The notes: generated by a model not told the origin, from the letters alone. A stretch of DNA of 64,000 nucleotides from Neorhodopirellula lusitana (GCF_900182915.1 NZ_FXUG01000001.1:124001-188000); one strand, 5' to 3'; positions 36,355-44,820 are shown, counted from the stretch's first letter. Numbers and translations: made by a program.

Positions 36355-37605
36355 ATGAAATACGTCATCATTATTCCTGACGGCTGTGCCGATGAGCCGC
36401 TTGATTCTCTTCAGGGCAAAACGCCACTCCAGGCCGCTAAATTGCCCGCCATGGACGCGATCGCCGCGGCTGGATGCGTGGGTGTCACCGATAACACGCC
36501 CGCCGACTTCCCGGCCGGAAGCGAGGTCGCCAACCTGTGTTTGTTGGGGTACGACCCGAATGAGTTTTTCACCGGTCGGGCTCCCCTGGAAGCGGCTGCG
36601 ACGGGAATTCAGCTGGGACCTTACGACTGCGCCGTTCGCTGTAATTTGGTGACGGTCGAAGACCAGATCATGATCGACTTCACCGCTGACCACATCAGCA
36701 CCGAAGATTCCACCGCCATGCTCGGCGAGCTGAATGCTCAGTTGCTGCGATGCGACGATCCGCCGATTGATCCTGAGGTCGCTTCGCGGCTGGAGTTTGT
36801 GCCCGGTGTCAGTTACCGGAACCTGTTGATTTACCGCGGTGATGAAGCTCACCCGTCACCGTTCACACCGACGACTCGCTCATCGGCGCCGCACGATTTG
36901 ACTGATTTAACGGTCGCCGAAGATTTCCCCCGCGGGCCGGGAAGCGACATTCTGGTCGCCTTAATGAGTGCGTCGGAAGAGGTGTTGGCAGCGCATCCAA
37001 TCAATGTTGCTCGACAAAAAGCGGGCAAAAAGACCGCCACCCATGTTTGGCTGTGGGGCAGCGGTGGGGCACCAGGGTTGCCGACGTTCGACGAGCGGTA
37101 TGGGCTGAAAGGCGTCATGATCACGGCTGTCGATTTGTTGCGAGGCATCGGAGCTTTGGCGGGTTGGCCGCGAATCGAAGTTGAAGGCGCGACCGGATAT
37201 CTGGATACGAATTACGCCGGCAAGGGTGAAGCGGCGATCAAGGCGTTGGCCGAATACGACATCGTTTGCGTACACGTGGAGGCACCCGATGAAGCGTCTC
37301 ACGAAGGCCGAGCGGATGCCAAAATCGAGGCTCTTGAACAGATTGACCGCCACGTTGTGGGCCCACTATGGGATGCCGTTAAGAATGATTCTTCGGCGAG
37401 AATCCTGGTTCTGCCCGATCATCCGACTTTCTGCCGAACGAAGAAGCACACCCATGGCCCTGTGCCGTTGACGATTGCTGGAGCTGGAATTCCGGCGGAT
37501 TCCGCGTCGACCTATGACGAAATTTCGGCCGCGCAAACAGGTCTGGTATTTGATCCGGGTTGGACGATGATGGATCGCTTCATTTACCCCGATTTCCAAG
37601 CTTAA
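36355..37605 (+). CDS. apgM: ApgM-like phosphoglycerate mutase / proposed homoserine kinase
   Basis: A 416-residue cytoplasmic metalloenzyme of the alkaline-phosphatase superfamily, archaeal-type cofactor-independent phosphoglycerate mutase branch. Seen: N-terminal metal site MKYVIIIPDGCADEP, QGKTPLQAAKLPAMDAIAA, PAGSEVANLCLLGYDP with FTGRAPLEA, HVEAPDEASHEGRADAKIEA and the C-terminal metal site LPDHPTFCRTKKHTHGPVPL. The family contains true mutases and a subgroup proposed to phosphorylate homoserine, the latter usually encoded with threonine-pathway genes. Here aspartokinase starts 112 bp downstream on the same strand, which favours the homoserine role. The symbol reflects the family only. 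The separating stretch is a 5-bp phased repeat. Confidence 0.8.
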   Translation: MKYVIIIPDGCADEPLDSLQGKTPLQAAKLPAMDAIAAAGCVGVTDNTPADFPAGSEVANLCLLGYDPNEFFTGRAPLEAAATGIQLGPYDCAVRCNLVTVEDQIMIDFTADHISTEDSTAMLGELNAQLLRCDDPPIDPEVASRLEFVPGVSYRNLLIYRGDEAHPSPFTPTTRSSAPHDLTDLTVAEDFPRGPGSDILVALMSASEEVLAAHPINVARQKAGKKTATHVWLWGSGGAPGLPTFDERYGLKGVMITAVDLLRGIGALAGWPRIEVEGATGYLDTNYAGKGEAAIKALAEYDIVCVHVEAPDEASHEGRADAKIEALEQIDRHVVGPLWDAVKNDSSARILVLPDHPTFCRTKKHTHGPVPLTIAGAGIPADSASTYDEISAAQTGLVFDPGWTMMDRFIYPDFQA

Positions 37606-37615
37606 CGCGTCGAAC

Positions 37616-37685
37616 GCTGCCCTGCCCTGCCCTGCCCTGCTTTAGCCTGCTTTGGCCTGCCCTGCTTTGCTCTGGCTTGGTTTGC
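37616..37685 (+). repeat. Phased 5-bp repeat (CCTGC/TTTGS)
   Basis: Fourteen pentamers in strict phase, mostly CCTGC with TTTGG, TTTGC or TCTGG variants, fill the gap between the ApgM-like and aspartokinase genes. Five CCTGC-like units run without a break at the start (37616-37640). Confidence 0.9.
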
Positions 37686-37717
37686 CCCTCCATCCCCGCT
37701 CCACGTTTCCTGATGTC

Positions 37718-39505
37718 ATGTCTCTGATTGTTCAAAAATTTGGTGGCACCTCAGTCGCCGACACTGAAAAAATCCGCGCTGCCGCTCGTCGTGCCATTCG
37801 GGCACAAAAACAAGGGCACCGTGTTGTCATGGTCGTCAGCGCGATGGGCAAGCAAACCGACGTGCTGCTGAAGCTAGCGGCGGGCGTTTGCGAACGACCG
37901 CCCGCTCGCGAGATGGACATGTTGTTGAGCACCGGAGAGCAAACCAGCGTGGCTCTGGTCGCAATGGCGATCCACGATCTAGGGTCGAAGGCTGTCAGCC
38001 TGACCGGTGGCCAGATTGGGATGAAAACGGACAACAGCTTCTCCAAAGCTCGCATCCGGTCGATCGATACCCGCCGCATCGAAAGGCTGCTCGAAGAAGG
38101 CAACATTGTCGTGGCTGCCGGATTCCAGGGCATTGATGACGATCTGAATATCACCACGTTGGGTCGCGGCGGTTCCGATACCACCGCCGTTGCACTGGCG
38201 GCTGTGTTGGGTGCCGATGCGTGCGAGATCAATACCGACGTCGATGGGGTTTACACCACCGATCCGCGACTCCTTCCCGAGGCTCGCCGTGTCGATGTGA
38301 TTAGCTACGACGAGATGCTTGAATTGGCTTCGCTGGGAGCGGGCGTGATGCACTCGCGGTCGATTGAATTCGCCAAGAAGTTCTCCGTTCCGATCCACGT
38401 GCGCAGCAGTTTCGGCGACCGTGACGGGACCATGATTGTTGCTCAGGCGGAATCCGAAAGTGCTGCCGTCAGTGGTGCCGCCCTGACCAAGGACGAGGCT
38501 CGCGTGACCGTCCTCGGCGTGCCGGATGTGCCAGGCATGAGCCGCACGATTTTCAATGCCATCGCGGCCCAGAAAATTGCGGTCGACATGGTTGTGCAAA
38601 ATGTCGGTGCCGAAGGCAAAGCGGATGTGTCCTTCACCGTCGCTGGCGACGAACTTGATCAAACACTGCGTGCGGTGGAGTCGATTGTGGATTCCATCGA
38701 TGCCAGTGGCGTCACGCACGACGCGGAAGTTTCCAAGGTGAGTGTCGTTGGTTTAGGAATGGCCGACCAGAAAGCCGTGGCCGCCAAAATGTTCCGTGCA
38801 CTGGCCGATGCCGGCGTGAACATTCAGATGATCACCACCAGTGAAATCAAAATTTCGGCGTTGGTGCCACGTGAGCAATCCGCCGCTGCACTTCGTGCCG
38901 TGCATGAGGGATTCACGCTTGATCAGCGTCCTGCAGACGCGAAAACTTGGAAAGAGATCAAAGCGGAAGCAGCGGTCGAAGCTGATGTTCACGACGTCGT
39001 GTCGCGTTTGCAAAATGATGCATTGGAAGCTTTAACACTGACGGATATTGCGTTTGTCGGCGGTCAGGCTCGTGTCACGCTTGATGGCGTACTGGATCAA
39101 GTTGGGATCGCGGCCGATGTGTTTGAAGAGATTGGTCAAGCGGGCATCTTTATCGACATGATCGTGCAGGGATTTGACGGCGAAGACGGGCGTACCAGCG
39201 TCAGCTTTACCACGGATGAAGCGAACCTCGAAGCGAGCATCAAGGTTGCCGAACAGATCTGTGAGAAGCACGCGATGCGAGGTGTGCGTGGTTCCGCTGG
39301 AATCACTAAGCTGAGTGTCAGCGGGATTGGTTTGCGTAGTCACACGCAGGTCGGAACGGTCCTGTTTGATCAACTGGCTGAAGCCAAAATCAACGTTGAG
39401 ATGATCGCGACCAGTGAACTGCAGGTGAACGTCGTGATCGATTCAGCGCAAGCCGACACGGCGACGCGTCGGCTGAAGGCAGCCTTTGCCGACGCGTTGA
39501 ATTAG
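37718..39505 (+). CDS. lysC: Aspartate kinase with four ACT domains
   Basis: A 595-residue cytoplasmic enzyme that phosphorylates aspartate, the first step to lysine, threonine, methionine and isoleucine. The kinase domain starts IVQKFGGTSVADTEKIR and includes MLLSTGEQTSVALVAMAI, TTLGRGGSDTTAVALAA and INTDVDGVYTTDPRL. After about residue 260 there are four ACT units: PGMSRTIFNAIAAQKIAVDM, VAAKMFRALADAGVNIQMIT, VGIAADVFEEIGQAGIFIDM, and VGTVLFDQLAEAKINVEMIA. Two ACT domains are usual; four occur in cyanobacterial-type enzymes and imply more complex feedback control. The frame opens at 37652, but the ATG at 37718 matches the conserved family start. Confidence 0.93.
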   Translation: MSLIVQKFGGTSVADTEKIRAAARRAIRAQKQGHRVVMVVSAMGKQTDVLLKLAAGVCERPPAREMDMLLSTGEQTSVALVAMAIHDLGSKAVSLTGGQIGMKTDNSFSKARIRSIDTRRIERLLEEGNIVVAAGFQGIDDDLNITTLGRGGSDTTAVALAAVLGADACEINTDVDGVYTTDPRLLPEARRVDVISYDEMLELASLGAGVMHSRSIEFAKKFSVPIHVRSSFGDRDGTMIVAQAESESAAVSGAALTKDEARVTVLGVPDVPGMSRTIFNAIAAQKIAVDMVVQNVGAEGKADVSFTVAGDELDQTLRAVESIVDSIDASGVTHDAEVSKVSVVGLGMADQKAVAAKMFRALADAGVNIQMITTSEIKISALVPREQSAAALRAVHEGFTLDQRPADAKTWKEIKAEAAVEADVHDVVSRLQNDALEALTLTDIAFVGGQARVTLDGVLDQVGIAADVFEEIGQAGIFIDMIVQGFDGEDGRTSVSFTTDEANLEASIKVAEQICEKHAMRGVRGSAGITKLSVSGIGLRSHTQVGTVLFDQLAEAKINVEMIATSELQVNVVIDSAQADTATRRLKAAFADALN

Positions 39506-39617
39506 CCCCGGATTTCGCTGGCAAACGCGAGATTATTCCGCTTGGACTTCATGCCCGTTAAATCAGCGGCTTTGGCCGGAAGACGTGATGCCAGAAAGGC
39601 ATGTTGCGAAATTGCCG

Positions 39618-39668
39618 GCCGATCTGAATGATCGGCGTCAATTGCTTTCCGACCGCTTTGAAGCGGTC
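39618..39668. terminator. Two adjacent perfect hairpins between convergent lysC and rpoN
   Basis: Hairpin 1: arms GCCGATC (39618-39624) and GATCGGC (39630-39636) with a 5-nt loop. Hairpin 2: GACCGCTT (39651-39658), 2-nt spacer, AAGCGGTC (39661-39668). They stand in the 235-bp gap between two convergent genes. There is no long T run on either side, so a bidirectional terminator is likely but not certain. Confidence 0.45.
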
Positions 39669-39740
39669 TTGCTGACGCGAGTTCTTGCATCGCGATTGGC
39701 TATGGGTATTGGCCATGGGGATTGGCCGGCCACCGCCAAC

Positions 39741-41237
39741 TTAAGTTGAGTTCAGGGACCAATCGCGGCGTTTGCGGCTACTGGGGATACCCATCTTTTT
39801 GCGGTACTTCGTCACCGTTCGGCGAGCGACCGTCATGCCAGCATTGCGTAGTTCGTCGACCAAGGTTTCATCGCTGTAAGGTTTGCTTTTGTCTTCCTTG
39901 TCGATGAGCTCTTGCAGCTTCAGGCGAATCGTGTCCCAGGCCACGTCTTCGCCATCTTCAGTTTGAGTTCCACCGACAAAGAAGCGTCGCAAAGGCAGGA
40001 TTCCGCGAGGCGTTTGGATCCATTTGTCATCGACGGCGCGGCTGACGGTTGTAACGTGGACGCCAACCTTGTCCGCGATTTGCTGCATCTTGAGTGGTTC
40101 GATCGCTTCAGGTCCCTCATCCAAGAATCGCTTTTGGTGTTCGACGATCGCTTCGGCGACTTTGGTAAGCGTGCTGCGTCGCTGTTCGATGGAATCGATT
40201 AGCCACTGCGCGCCGTTGATCTTTTGTTTGATGAATTCGCGTTCTTCGGCGGAGCAATCGGACGCTTGGAGACGCTTGCGGTAGTACTCGCTGATGAACA
40301 GATTGGGCACGCGATCGTCGTCCAATCGAACTCGATATTCGCCGTCGTCGTCTTGTTCCAAAATGATGTCGGGTGTGACATTGGGAACGTAGGTTTCCAG
40401 AAACGCAGCACCTGGTTTGGGATTCAGGAGATGGAGGTCTTCCCGAAGTTCTTGGATGTCCTCGATCGAGAAACCGGTCTTCTTTGCGATTTGTGGAAGA
40501 CGATTTTCAGCGAGGTCGTTCAGGTGGAAGCGAATCAGGGTTTGAAGTTGTTCGAAGTGAGGTAGCTTCGGATCGAGTTGCAGGATCAGGCATTCGCTCA
40601 GGTCTCGGGCCGCAATTCCGGTCGGCTCAAGCGACTGAACGATCTGAAGTGCCTCTTCGGCCAGGGCCAGGTCTTCCTTGGAGTGTCCGGGCGGCAGCAT
40701 GTCCGCGATTGGGGTGCGCAAGTAGCCACCGTCGGACGCGTTTAAAGTGCTGATGATTCGTTCGGCGATCTGTTCCACATCGTCATGGATGTCGAGTTCG
40801 GCCAATTGATGCAACAGGAAGTCATTCAGCGACTCGGGTCGTGACTGTGCGTTGGCCATCATGTCGTGTCGGCGGTCAGCCTCTTCGGACATGCGGTTGG
40901 CGCTTTGCCGGAACGAATCATCGAAGGTACTCGGCAGTTCCGAGTCCATGTTCGAGAGGCGTTCGAAGTCGTCTTTGTTGTCGTGATCGTTGTCGACAAC
41001 CAGTTCTTTTTCGTTCTCGCTACGAGCGTCTTTGCTGGGCGCTTCGTCATCCCCTTCGTCGGGCGACAGCGGGTCCCCAGTCACCTGTTCAAGGAGCGGA
41101 TTTTCATTCATTTCCTGTTCGATGCGTTCCTGCAACGCGAGCGCGTGCATTTGCAGGATTTCCATCGACTGAATCATCCGTGGAGCCAGTTTTTGCACCT
41201 GGCTTTGTCGGGCATGTAGCCCCACTGACATCCGCAT
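39741..41237 (-). CDS. rpoN: RNA polymerase sigma-54 factor
   Basis: A 498-residue sigma-54. Region I is Gln/Leu-rich (LHARQSQVQKLAPRMIQSME, LQMHALALQERIEQEMNENP); an acidic region II follows (about 50-110). The core-binding domain has PTGIAARDLSECLILQL, and the C-terminal RpoN box is ARRTVTKYRKKMGIP, which recognises the -24 element. It recruits RNA polymerase to -24/-12 promoters and needs AAA+ activators, none of which are encoded in this window. The start at 41237 has an ATG-ATG pair (MRMSVG) just before the conserved Q/L-rich region. Encoded convergently to lysC. Confidence 0.95.
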   Translation of the reverse strand: MRMSVGLHARQSQVQKLAPRMIQSMEILQMHALALQERIEQEMNENPLLEQVTGDPLSPDEGDDEAPSKDARSENEKELVVDNDHDNKDDFERLSNMDSELPSTFDDSFRQSANRMSEEADRRHDMMANAQSRPESLNDFLLHQLAELDIHDDVEQIAERIISTLNASDGGYLRTPIADMLPPGHSKEDLALAEEALQIVQSLEPTGIAARDLSECLILQLDPKLPHFEQLQTLIRFHLNDLAENRLPQIAKKTGFSIEDIQELREDLHLLNPKPGAAFLETYVPNVTPDIILEQDDDGEYRVRLDDDRVPNLFISEYYRKRLQASDCSAEEREFIKQKINGAQWLIDSIEQRRSTLTKVAEAIVEHQKRFLDEGPEAIEPLKMQQIADKVGVHVTTVSRAVDDKWIQTPRGILPLRRFFVGGTQTEDGEDVAWDTIRLKLQELIDKEDKSKPYSDETLVDELRNAGMTVARRTVTKYRKKMGIPSSRKRRDWSLNST

Positions 41238-41327
41238 GGGAGTATTTCTTGTATGGAAAAGCTAGTTGTAACGCGTCGAAGACATTGTATAGCGAATGCA
41301 ATGCCAACTTACGCCGGAAATACTATC

Positions 41328-41927
41328 CTATAGCTTTTGTCGGCCGGTCAACGCATCCGCAATTATCTCTCGATTTGCGTATTCGAGAACGCTTCCCGCC
41401 GTGATCCCACGCGCTAAACGAGTGATTTGTACGGGGAATTCGCTTAACTGGTTCGACAAATACAGCGAAGTTCCATCACCTTCGACCGTGGGATTGGTGG
41501 CCATAATTATTTCGGAAAAATTTCCTTCACGGACCCGATCAACCAGTGATTCGATGGTCAGTTGGTCGGGAGTGATCCCATCAAGCGGAGCGATTCGGCC
41601 GAGCAGGACATGGTAGAGCCCTTGGTATGCGCCCGACGCTTCCAGGCTAAGCAGGTCGCGAGGCTGTTCGACGACGCACAGCCGGCTGGGGTCCCGTTTG
41701 GGGTCGACGCAGATCTGGCAGAGCTCATTTTCAGAAAGGTTGAAGCAAGCGGCGCAGTAGCGCACGTCCGTTCGAACTTTGCGAATGGCATCGGCGAGGG
41801 CGAGGGCGTCTTCTTCCCGCACCCTTAGCAAGTGAAACGCAAGTCGCTCGGCGCTCTTGCGACCGATCCCTGGAAGTTGGCTCAGCCGATCAACCAGCTG
41901 GGAAACTGCTCCGGCGTGTCCGCTCAT
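41328..41927 (-). CDS. recR: Recombination mediator protein RecR
   Basis: A 199-residue protein. The N-terminal helix-hairpin-helix is LVDRLSQLPGIGRKSAERLA, followed by a C4 zinc finger (CAACFNLSENELCQIC), the Toprim domain (SRLCVVEQPRDLLSLEA, ITPDQLTIESLVDRV) and the C-terminal Walker-like part (ARGITAGSVLEYANREIIAD). It loads RecA onto gapped DNA with RecF/RecO. Its ATG overlaps the ybaB stop as ATGA, so translation is coupled. All key Cys are intact, in contrast to the zinc module of DnaX in the same cluster. Confidence 0.95.
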   Translation of the reverse strand: MSGHAGAVSQLVDRLSQLPGIGRKSAERLAFHLLRVREEDALALADAIRKVRTDVRYCAACFNLSENELCQICVDPKRDPSRLCVVEQPRDLLSLEASGAYQGLYHVLLGRIAPLDGITPDQLTIESLVDRVREGNFSEIIMATNPTVEGDGTSLYLSNQLSEFPVQITRLARGITAGSVLEYANREIIADALTGRQKL

Positions 41928-42310
41928 CCATTTCCGCCGGTGAAGCTACTCAAGAGACCTTCCATGCCGGGAAGGTTGATGTCCAGGTCGCTGGCCATTT
42001 GGCTGACCGCGCTAGCGTAGAGTTGTTTGGCTTCCGCGCCAGCGAGGTTGGTCGCGTCTTGGATTGCTTGGCCGAGAGTCTCGTGGGAGACAGCTTGTTG
42101 TCCTTCGGCTCCCAGTGCGACGGGGTTCACGGCAACGTCTTGGACTTCGCCCACTCCGTTCATGGTGATCGCAACGTGGCCACATGACGAGTTCGCGGTC
42201 ACTCGCTCGGACTTCATTTGTTCGTTGAGTTCCTTCATGCGATCAGGCAAGTCTTGGAGTTTGCCGATGATCGACGCGATGTTGCCGAGATTACCGAGTC
42301 CTTTGAACAT
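41924..42310 (-). CDS. ybaB: YbaB/EbfC family nucleoid-associated protein
   Basis: A 128-residue protein with the expected pattern: N-terminal helix KLQDLPDRMKELNEQMKSER, then VTANSSCGHVAITMNGVGEV, VAVNPV, and a C-terminal helix with ATNLAGAEAKQLYASAVSQM. The family forms DNA-binding dimers and is conserved between dnaX and recR in many bacteria. It starts 260 bp after the dnaX stop, longer than usual. The C-terminus is a Gly-rich tail (GMEGLLSSFTGGNG). Confidence 0.93.
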   Translation of the reverse strand: MFKGLGNLGNIASIIGKLQDLPDRMKELNEQMKSERVTANSSCGHVAITMNGVGEVQDVAVNPVALGAEGQQAVSHETLGQAIQDATNLAGAEAKQLYASAVSQMASDLDINLPGMEGLLSSFTGGNG

Positions 42311-42569
42311 GATTGATTTCCTATTTGCGAAAAGCAGCGTTGGCGGGTGGGGTTGGCTGTAGGGTAGCGGAACTGGACGCGAAGTTCGATCCGAACGGAC
42401 TAGTCATACGGCTTGGGCGGTCAGCGGTTCGGTAGGCATTTTCGCGTCTAGGCAACTGTCCCAGGTTTTCAGCCGGTTGTGCTGGGTAGCGTCCTGGCGG
42501 CGTCGCATCCGTGTTGGCGGTGGTTCGTACTTAGTTGCGAAATGTGCCGGAGGCGTTGTGGAAGCGTGA

Positions 42570-44507
42570 TCAATTTCGTGGCGTGTCGATTTTGATCAGC
42601 TCGGCACCGAGCAGTTCAATGCACGCTCGTACGATCGGCTTCACTTCAATCTCGGCCATGCGTTGCATGCGGTTCTTGGCTTTGGGTTTCGGAGCGGCTT
42701 GTTGAACGACCTGGGATTTCGTGCCGGTTGCTAAGGCCAGTGATACCTTTTTGCCTGTCACGCGGGCAATGGTTTTGACGATCTCTTCTTTGTTCGTTGG
42801 CGAGCCACAGCGACTCAAGGCCAGTGCCGATGACTCGGGGAAGGTCAGCCGGACGAGACCTGGCTCGGGTGAGTCGACGCGTTCGGCGGCCCGCATCAAG
42901 GTTGCGGTGATTGGGTCAATTTCATCCAGGACCTGTTCCCAGCAAGACTTCAAGATAGCTTCGTTGATGGGGTCAGCGTCGCTATTGAAAGTTTCCGCCG
43001 GCGCTTCGGATTGGGCGGTTGCCGTTGCTGCATTGGCCGGAGTTGCGGGAGCCGTGGCCTGACGAGTTGCGGTCTGGGCTGGTGCTGGAGCCTGGACTGT
43101 TGTTGATGTGATCGGGGCGGGAGCGGATGCATCGCTCGCCGGAAGGCTTGCGGTCGGTGCGGGCGACCCGTTCGACGCGGCAGCTGGATTCGGTGTCGCT
43201 GGAACCGGTTGTGTGGTTGGTCGAGAAGCGGGGGCCGAAGCGGCAGTTTGGCCGGAGGCTGATGGTTGGGGGGGCCTCGCTTGTGCGTTACTTAGCTGCT
43301 TTTTTTTTTCGCCCGCACCGCCCGACGCGGATCCGGCGGCAGCGGCCAGGTCGACAATAGCTTGCAGGTCCGGCAGGTGGCAGATCTGGATTAGTGTTGA
43401 TTCCAACAGCACCCGGGCGTGCACGCTGTGCCGGATTCGAACCAACGTTTCGTCGACTAAACCGACAATTGCCAGGACCGTTTGCAGGCCCCATTGTTGG
43501 CCGAGTTGCGAGAGAGAGTCGTGCATGGAAGCAGCAGCGTATCGCATTAACGATGCATCGCAGCCCACGCTGACGGTCATTAAATCGCGAAAGTAGCCAA
43601 GCATTTGTTCGGTCAGACGACCCGCGTCCACGCCGGCCGCGATCGCGTCATCGACTTGTTTCAAAGCGTCCGCGGCGTCGCGACGCTGCATCGCTTCGGC
43701 GAGACGATGCAGGCGTTGGTCGTCGGCGGTGCCGAGCATGACGTGGACTTGATCGGCGGTCAGGTGCCCGTCACTGAAGCTAAGGACCTGTTCCAGCAAC
43801 GATTGGCTGTCGCGCATCGAGCCAGCGGCGCGGCGGGCGAGCAATTCCAGTGCTTCGTCTTCGGCCGTTCCCTTTTCCGCTTCCACGATTTCTCGCAGCC
43901 GACCGACAATCTTGCTGCTTTCCACCGGCGCGAAATCGAATCGCTGGCAACGGCTTAGAACCGTGATCGGAATTTTTTCCGGGTCCGTCGTGCAGAAAAT
44001 GAACTTCACATGTTCCGGCGGTTCTTCCAGCGTCTTGAGCAACGCGTTGAACGCCGCTCCGGTCAGCATGTGAACTTCGTCGATGATGTAAATTTTGTAG
44101 CGAGACCGACTGGGGCGAACGCCGACGTTGGCTCGGAGTGAGCGGATTTCGTCGATCCCGCGGTTGCTGGCACCGTCGATTTCAATGACATCGACGTCTT
44201 CACCCGAATCAATTGCCTGGGCGACATCGCTTTCGCTGTCAGGATTGGCGGTGGGCCCATCGGGATGGTTCAGGGCTTTGGCAAAAATCCGAGCGGTGCT
44301 GGTTTTACCGACCCCTCGAGCACCGGTGAACAGGTAGGCGTGGCCGACACGCGAAGTTTCAATCGCACCCTGCAGCGCCCGGGCGACGTGATCCTGTCCG
44401 ACCAGTTGATCGAAATCACGCGGCCGATATCGCCGAGCAACGACGACGTACGAGCCATCCTCGCTTGCAGCTCCCGAAGATCCAGTGTTTGCCGAGTTTT
44501 CGGACAT
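42570..44507 (-). CDS. dnaX: DNA polymerase III subunit gamma/tau
   Basis: A 645-residue AAA+ clamp-loader subunit. Walker A is FTGARGVGKTSTARIFAKAL, Walker B IYIIDEVHMLTGAAFNALLK, sensor 1 FIFCTTDPEKIPITVLSRCQ and sensor 2 about GSMRDSQSLLEQVLSF. The segment between Walker A and B, where most DnaX proteins have four zinc-binding Cys, reads NHPDGPTANPDSESDVAQ, with none. Domain III ends near residue 395, then a long Ala/Pro/Ser/Thr-rich linker (about 404-535) leads to the tau-specific C-terminal domain (SCWEQVLDEIDPITATLMRA). Codons 400-403 contain ten consecutive A's; both other frames stop within four codons, which would yield a ~404-406-residue gamma. The SRP RNA gene is 48 bp upstream. 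Confidence 0.95.
   Translation of the reverse strand: MSENSANTGSSGAASEDGSYVVVARRYRPRDFDQLVGQDHVARALQGAIETSRVGHAYLFTGARGVGKTSTARIFAKALNHPDGPTANPDSESDVAQAIDSGEDVDVIEIDGASNRGIDEIRSLRANVGVRPSRSRYKIYIIDEVHMLTGAAFNALLKTLEEPPEHVKFIFCTTDPEKIPITVLSRCQRFDFAPVESSKIVGRLREIVEAEKGTAEDEALELLARRAAGSMRDSQSLLEQVLSFSDGHLTADQVHVMLGTADDQRLHRLAEAMQRRDAADALKQVDDAIAAGVDAGRLTEQMLGYFRDLMTVSVGCDASLMRYAAASMHDSLSQLGQQWGLQTVLAIVGLVDETLVRIRHSVHARVLLESTLIQICHLPDLQAIVDLAAAAGSASGGAGEKKKQLSNAQARPPQPSASGQTAASAPASRPTTQPVPATPNPAAASNGSPAPTASLPASDASAPAPITSTTVQAPAPAQTATRQATAPATPANAATATAQSEAPAETFNSDADPINEAILKSCWEQVLDEIDPITATLMRAAERVDSPEPGLVRLTFPESSALALSRCGSPTNKEEIVKTIARVTGKKVSLALATGTKSQVVQQAAPKPKAKNRMQRMAEIEVKPIVRACIELLGAELIKIDTPRN
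43300..43310 (-). promoter_or_regulatory. A10 slippery run in dnaX (probable gamma-production site)
   Basis: On the coding strand codons 400-403 read GAA AAA AAA AAG. A -1 shift gives Ala-Ala-Lys then TAA; a +1 shift gives Ser-Ser then TAA. The location, just after domain III, is that of the site giving the short gamma form in Escherichia coli (ribosomal frameshift at A AAA AAG) and Thermus (transcriptional slippage on A9). Which mechanism acts here is not visible. Confidence 0.75.
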
Positions 44508-44548
44508 AAGCAGGTGGGGCCGCTGGCGATGGGGAACTGCTGGCGATT

Positions 44549-44678
44549 AAAAAAATCCCCCCACGCGTTGGAGGCGACCCTCACACAAAGCGGCACCGTT
44601 TATGGCTGCTCCAGTTAAGGCCTGACCAGGTTCACAGCTTGCAGTCGCAAGGGTCGCCACCATCACGAGGGGGGAGGT
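44549..44678 (-). ncRNA. ffs: Signal recognition particle RNA (4.5S-type) with terminator
   Basis: The minus strand contains the SRP domain IV signature GGTCAGGCC, an apical TTAA-containing loop, then CTGGAGCAGCC (about 44602-44627). Long flanking arms pair: CCCCCC and GGCGACCC on the 5' side with GGGTCGCC and GGGGGG on the 3' side. The last arm is followed by seven T's (44549-44555), so the RNA carries its own terminator; the mature RNA is about 120 nt. It binds Ffh and targets membrane proteins to the translocon. It is immediately upstream of dnaX on the same strand, a linkage known from other bacteria. The apical loop has TTAA instead of the GGAA tetraloop of E. coli. Confidence 0.9.
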
Positions 44679-44820
44679 CAATCGAGATTGATCGGCGAGT
44701 TGGGGCAGTTTAGAACATCAACCGAGTTCGCGAAAGATGCAGTAATCCGTTAACTTGTCGAACCTGATTTTTATCTGATCGATCTGAGTATCTGTCTTCC
44801 AGTTTCCTAGAGGTCTTTCG

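Noticed and set aside
37738..37756. A -24/-12-like sequence (TGGCACC...CGCC) near lysC, tempting because rpoN is close
   Set aside because: It lies inside the lysC coding sequence just after its start, and the -12 part is imperfect.
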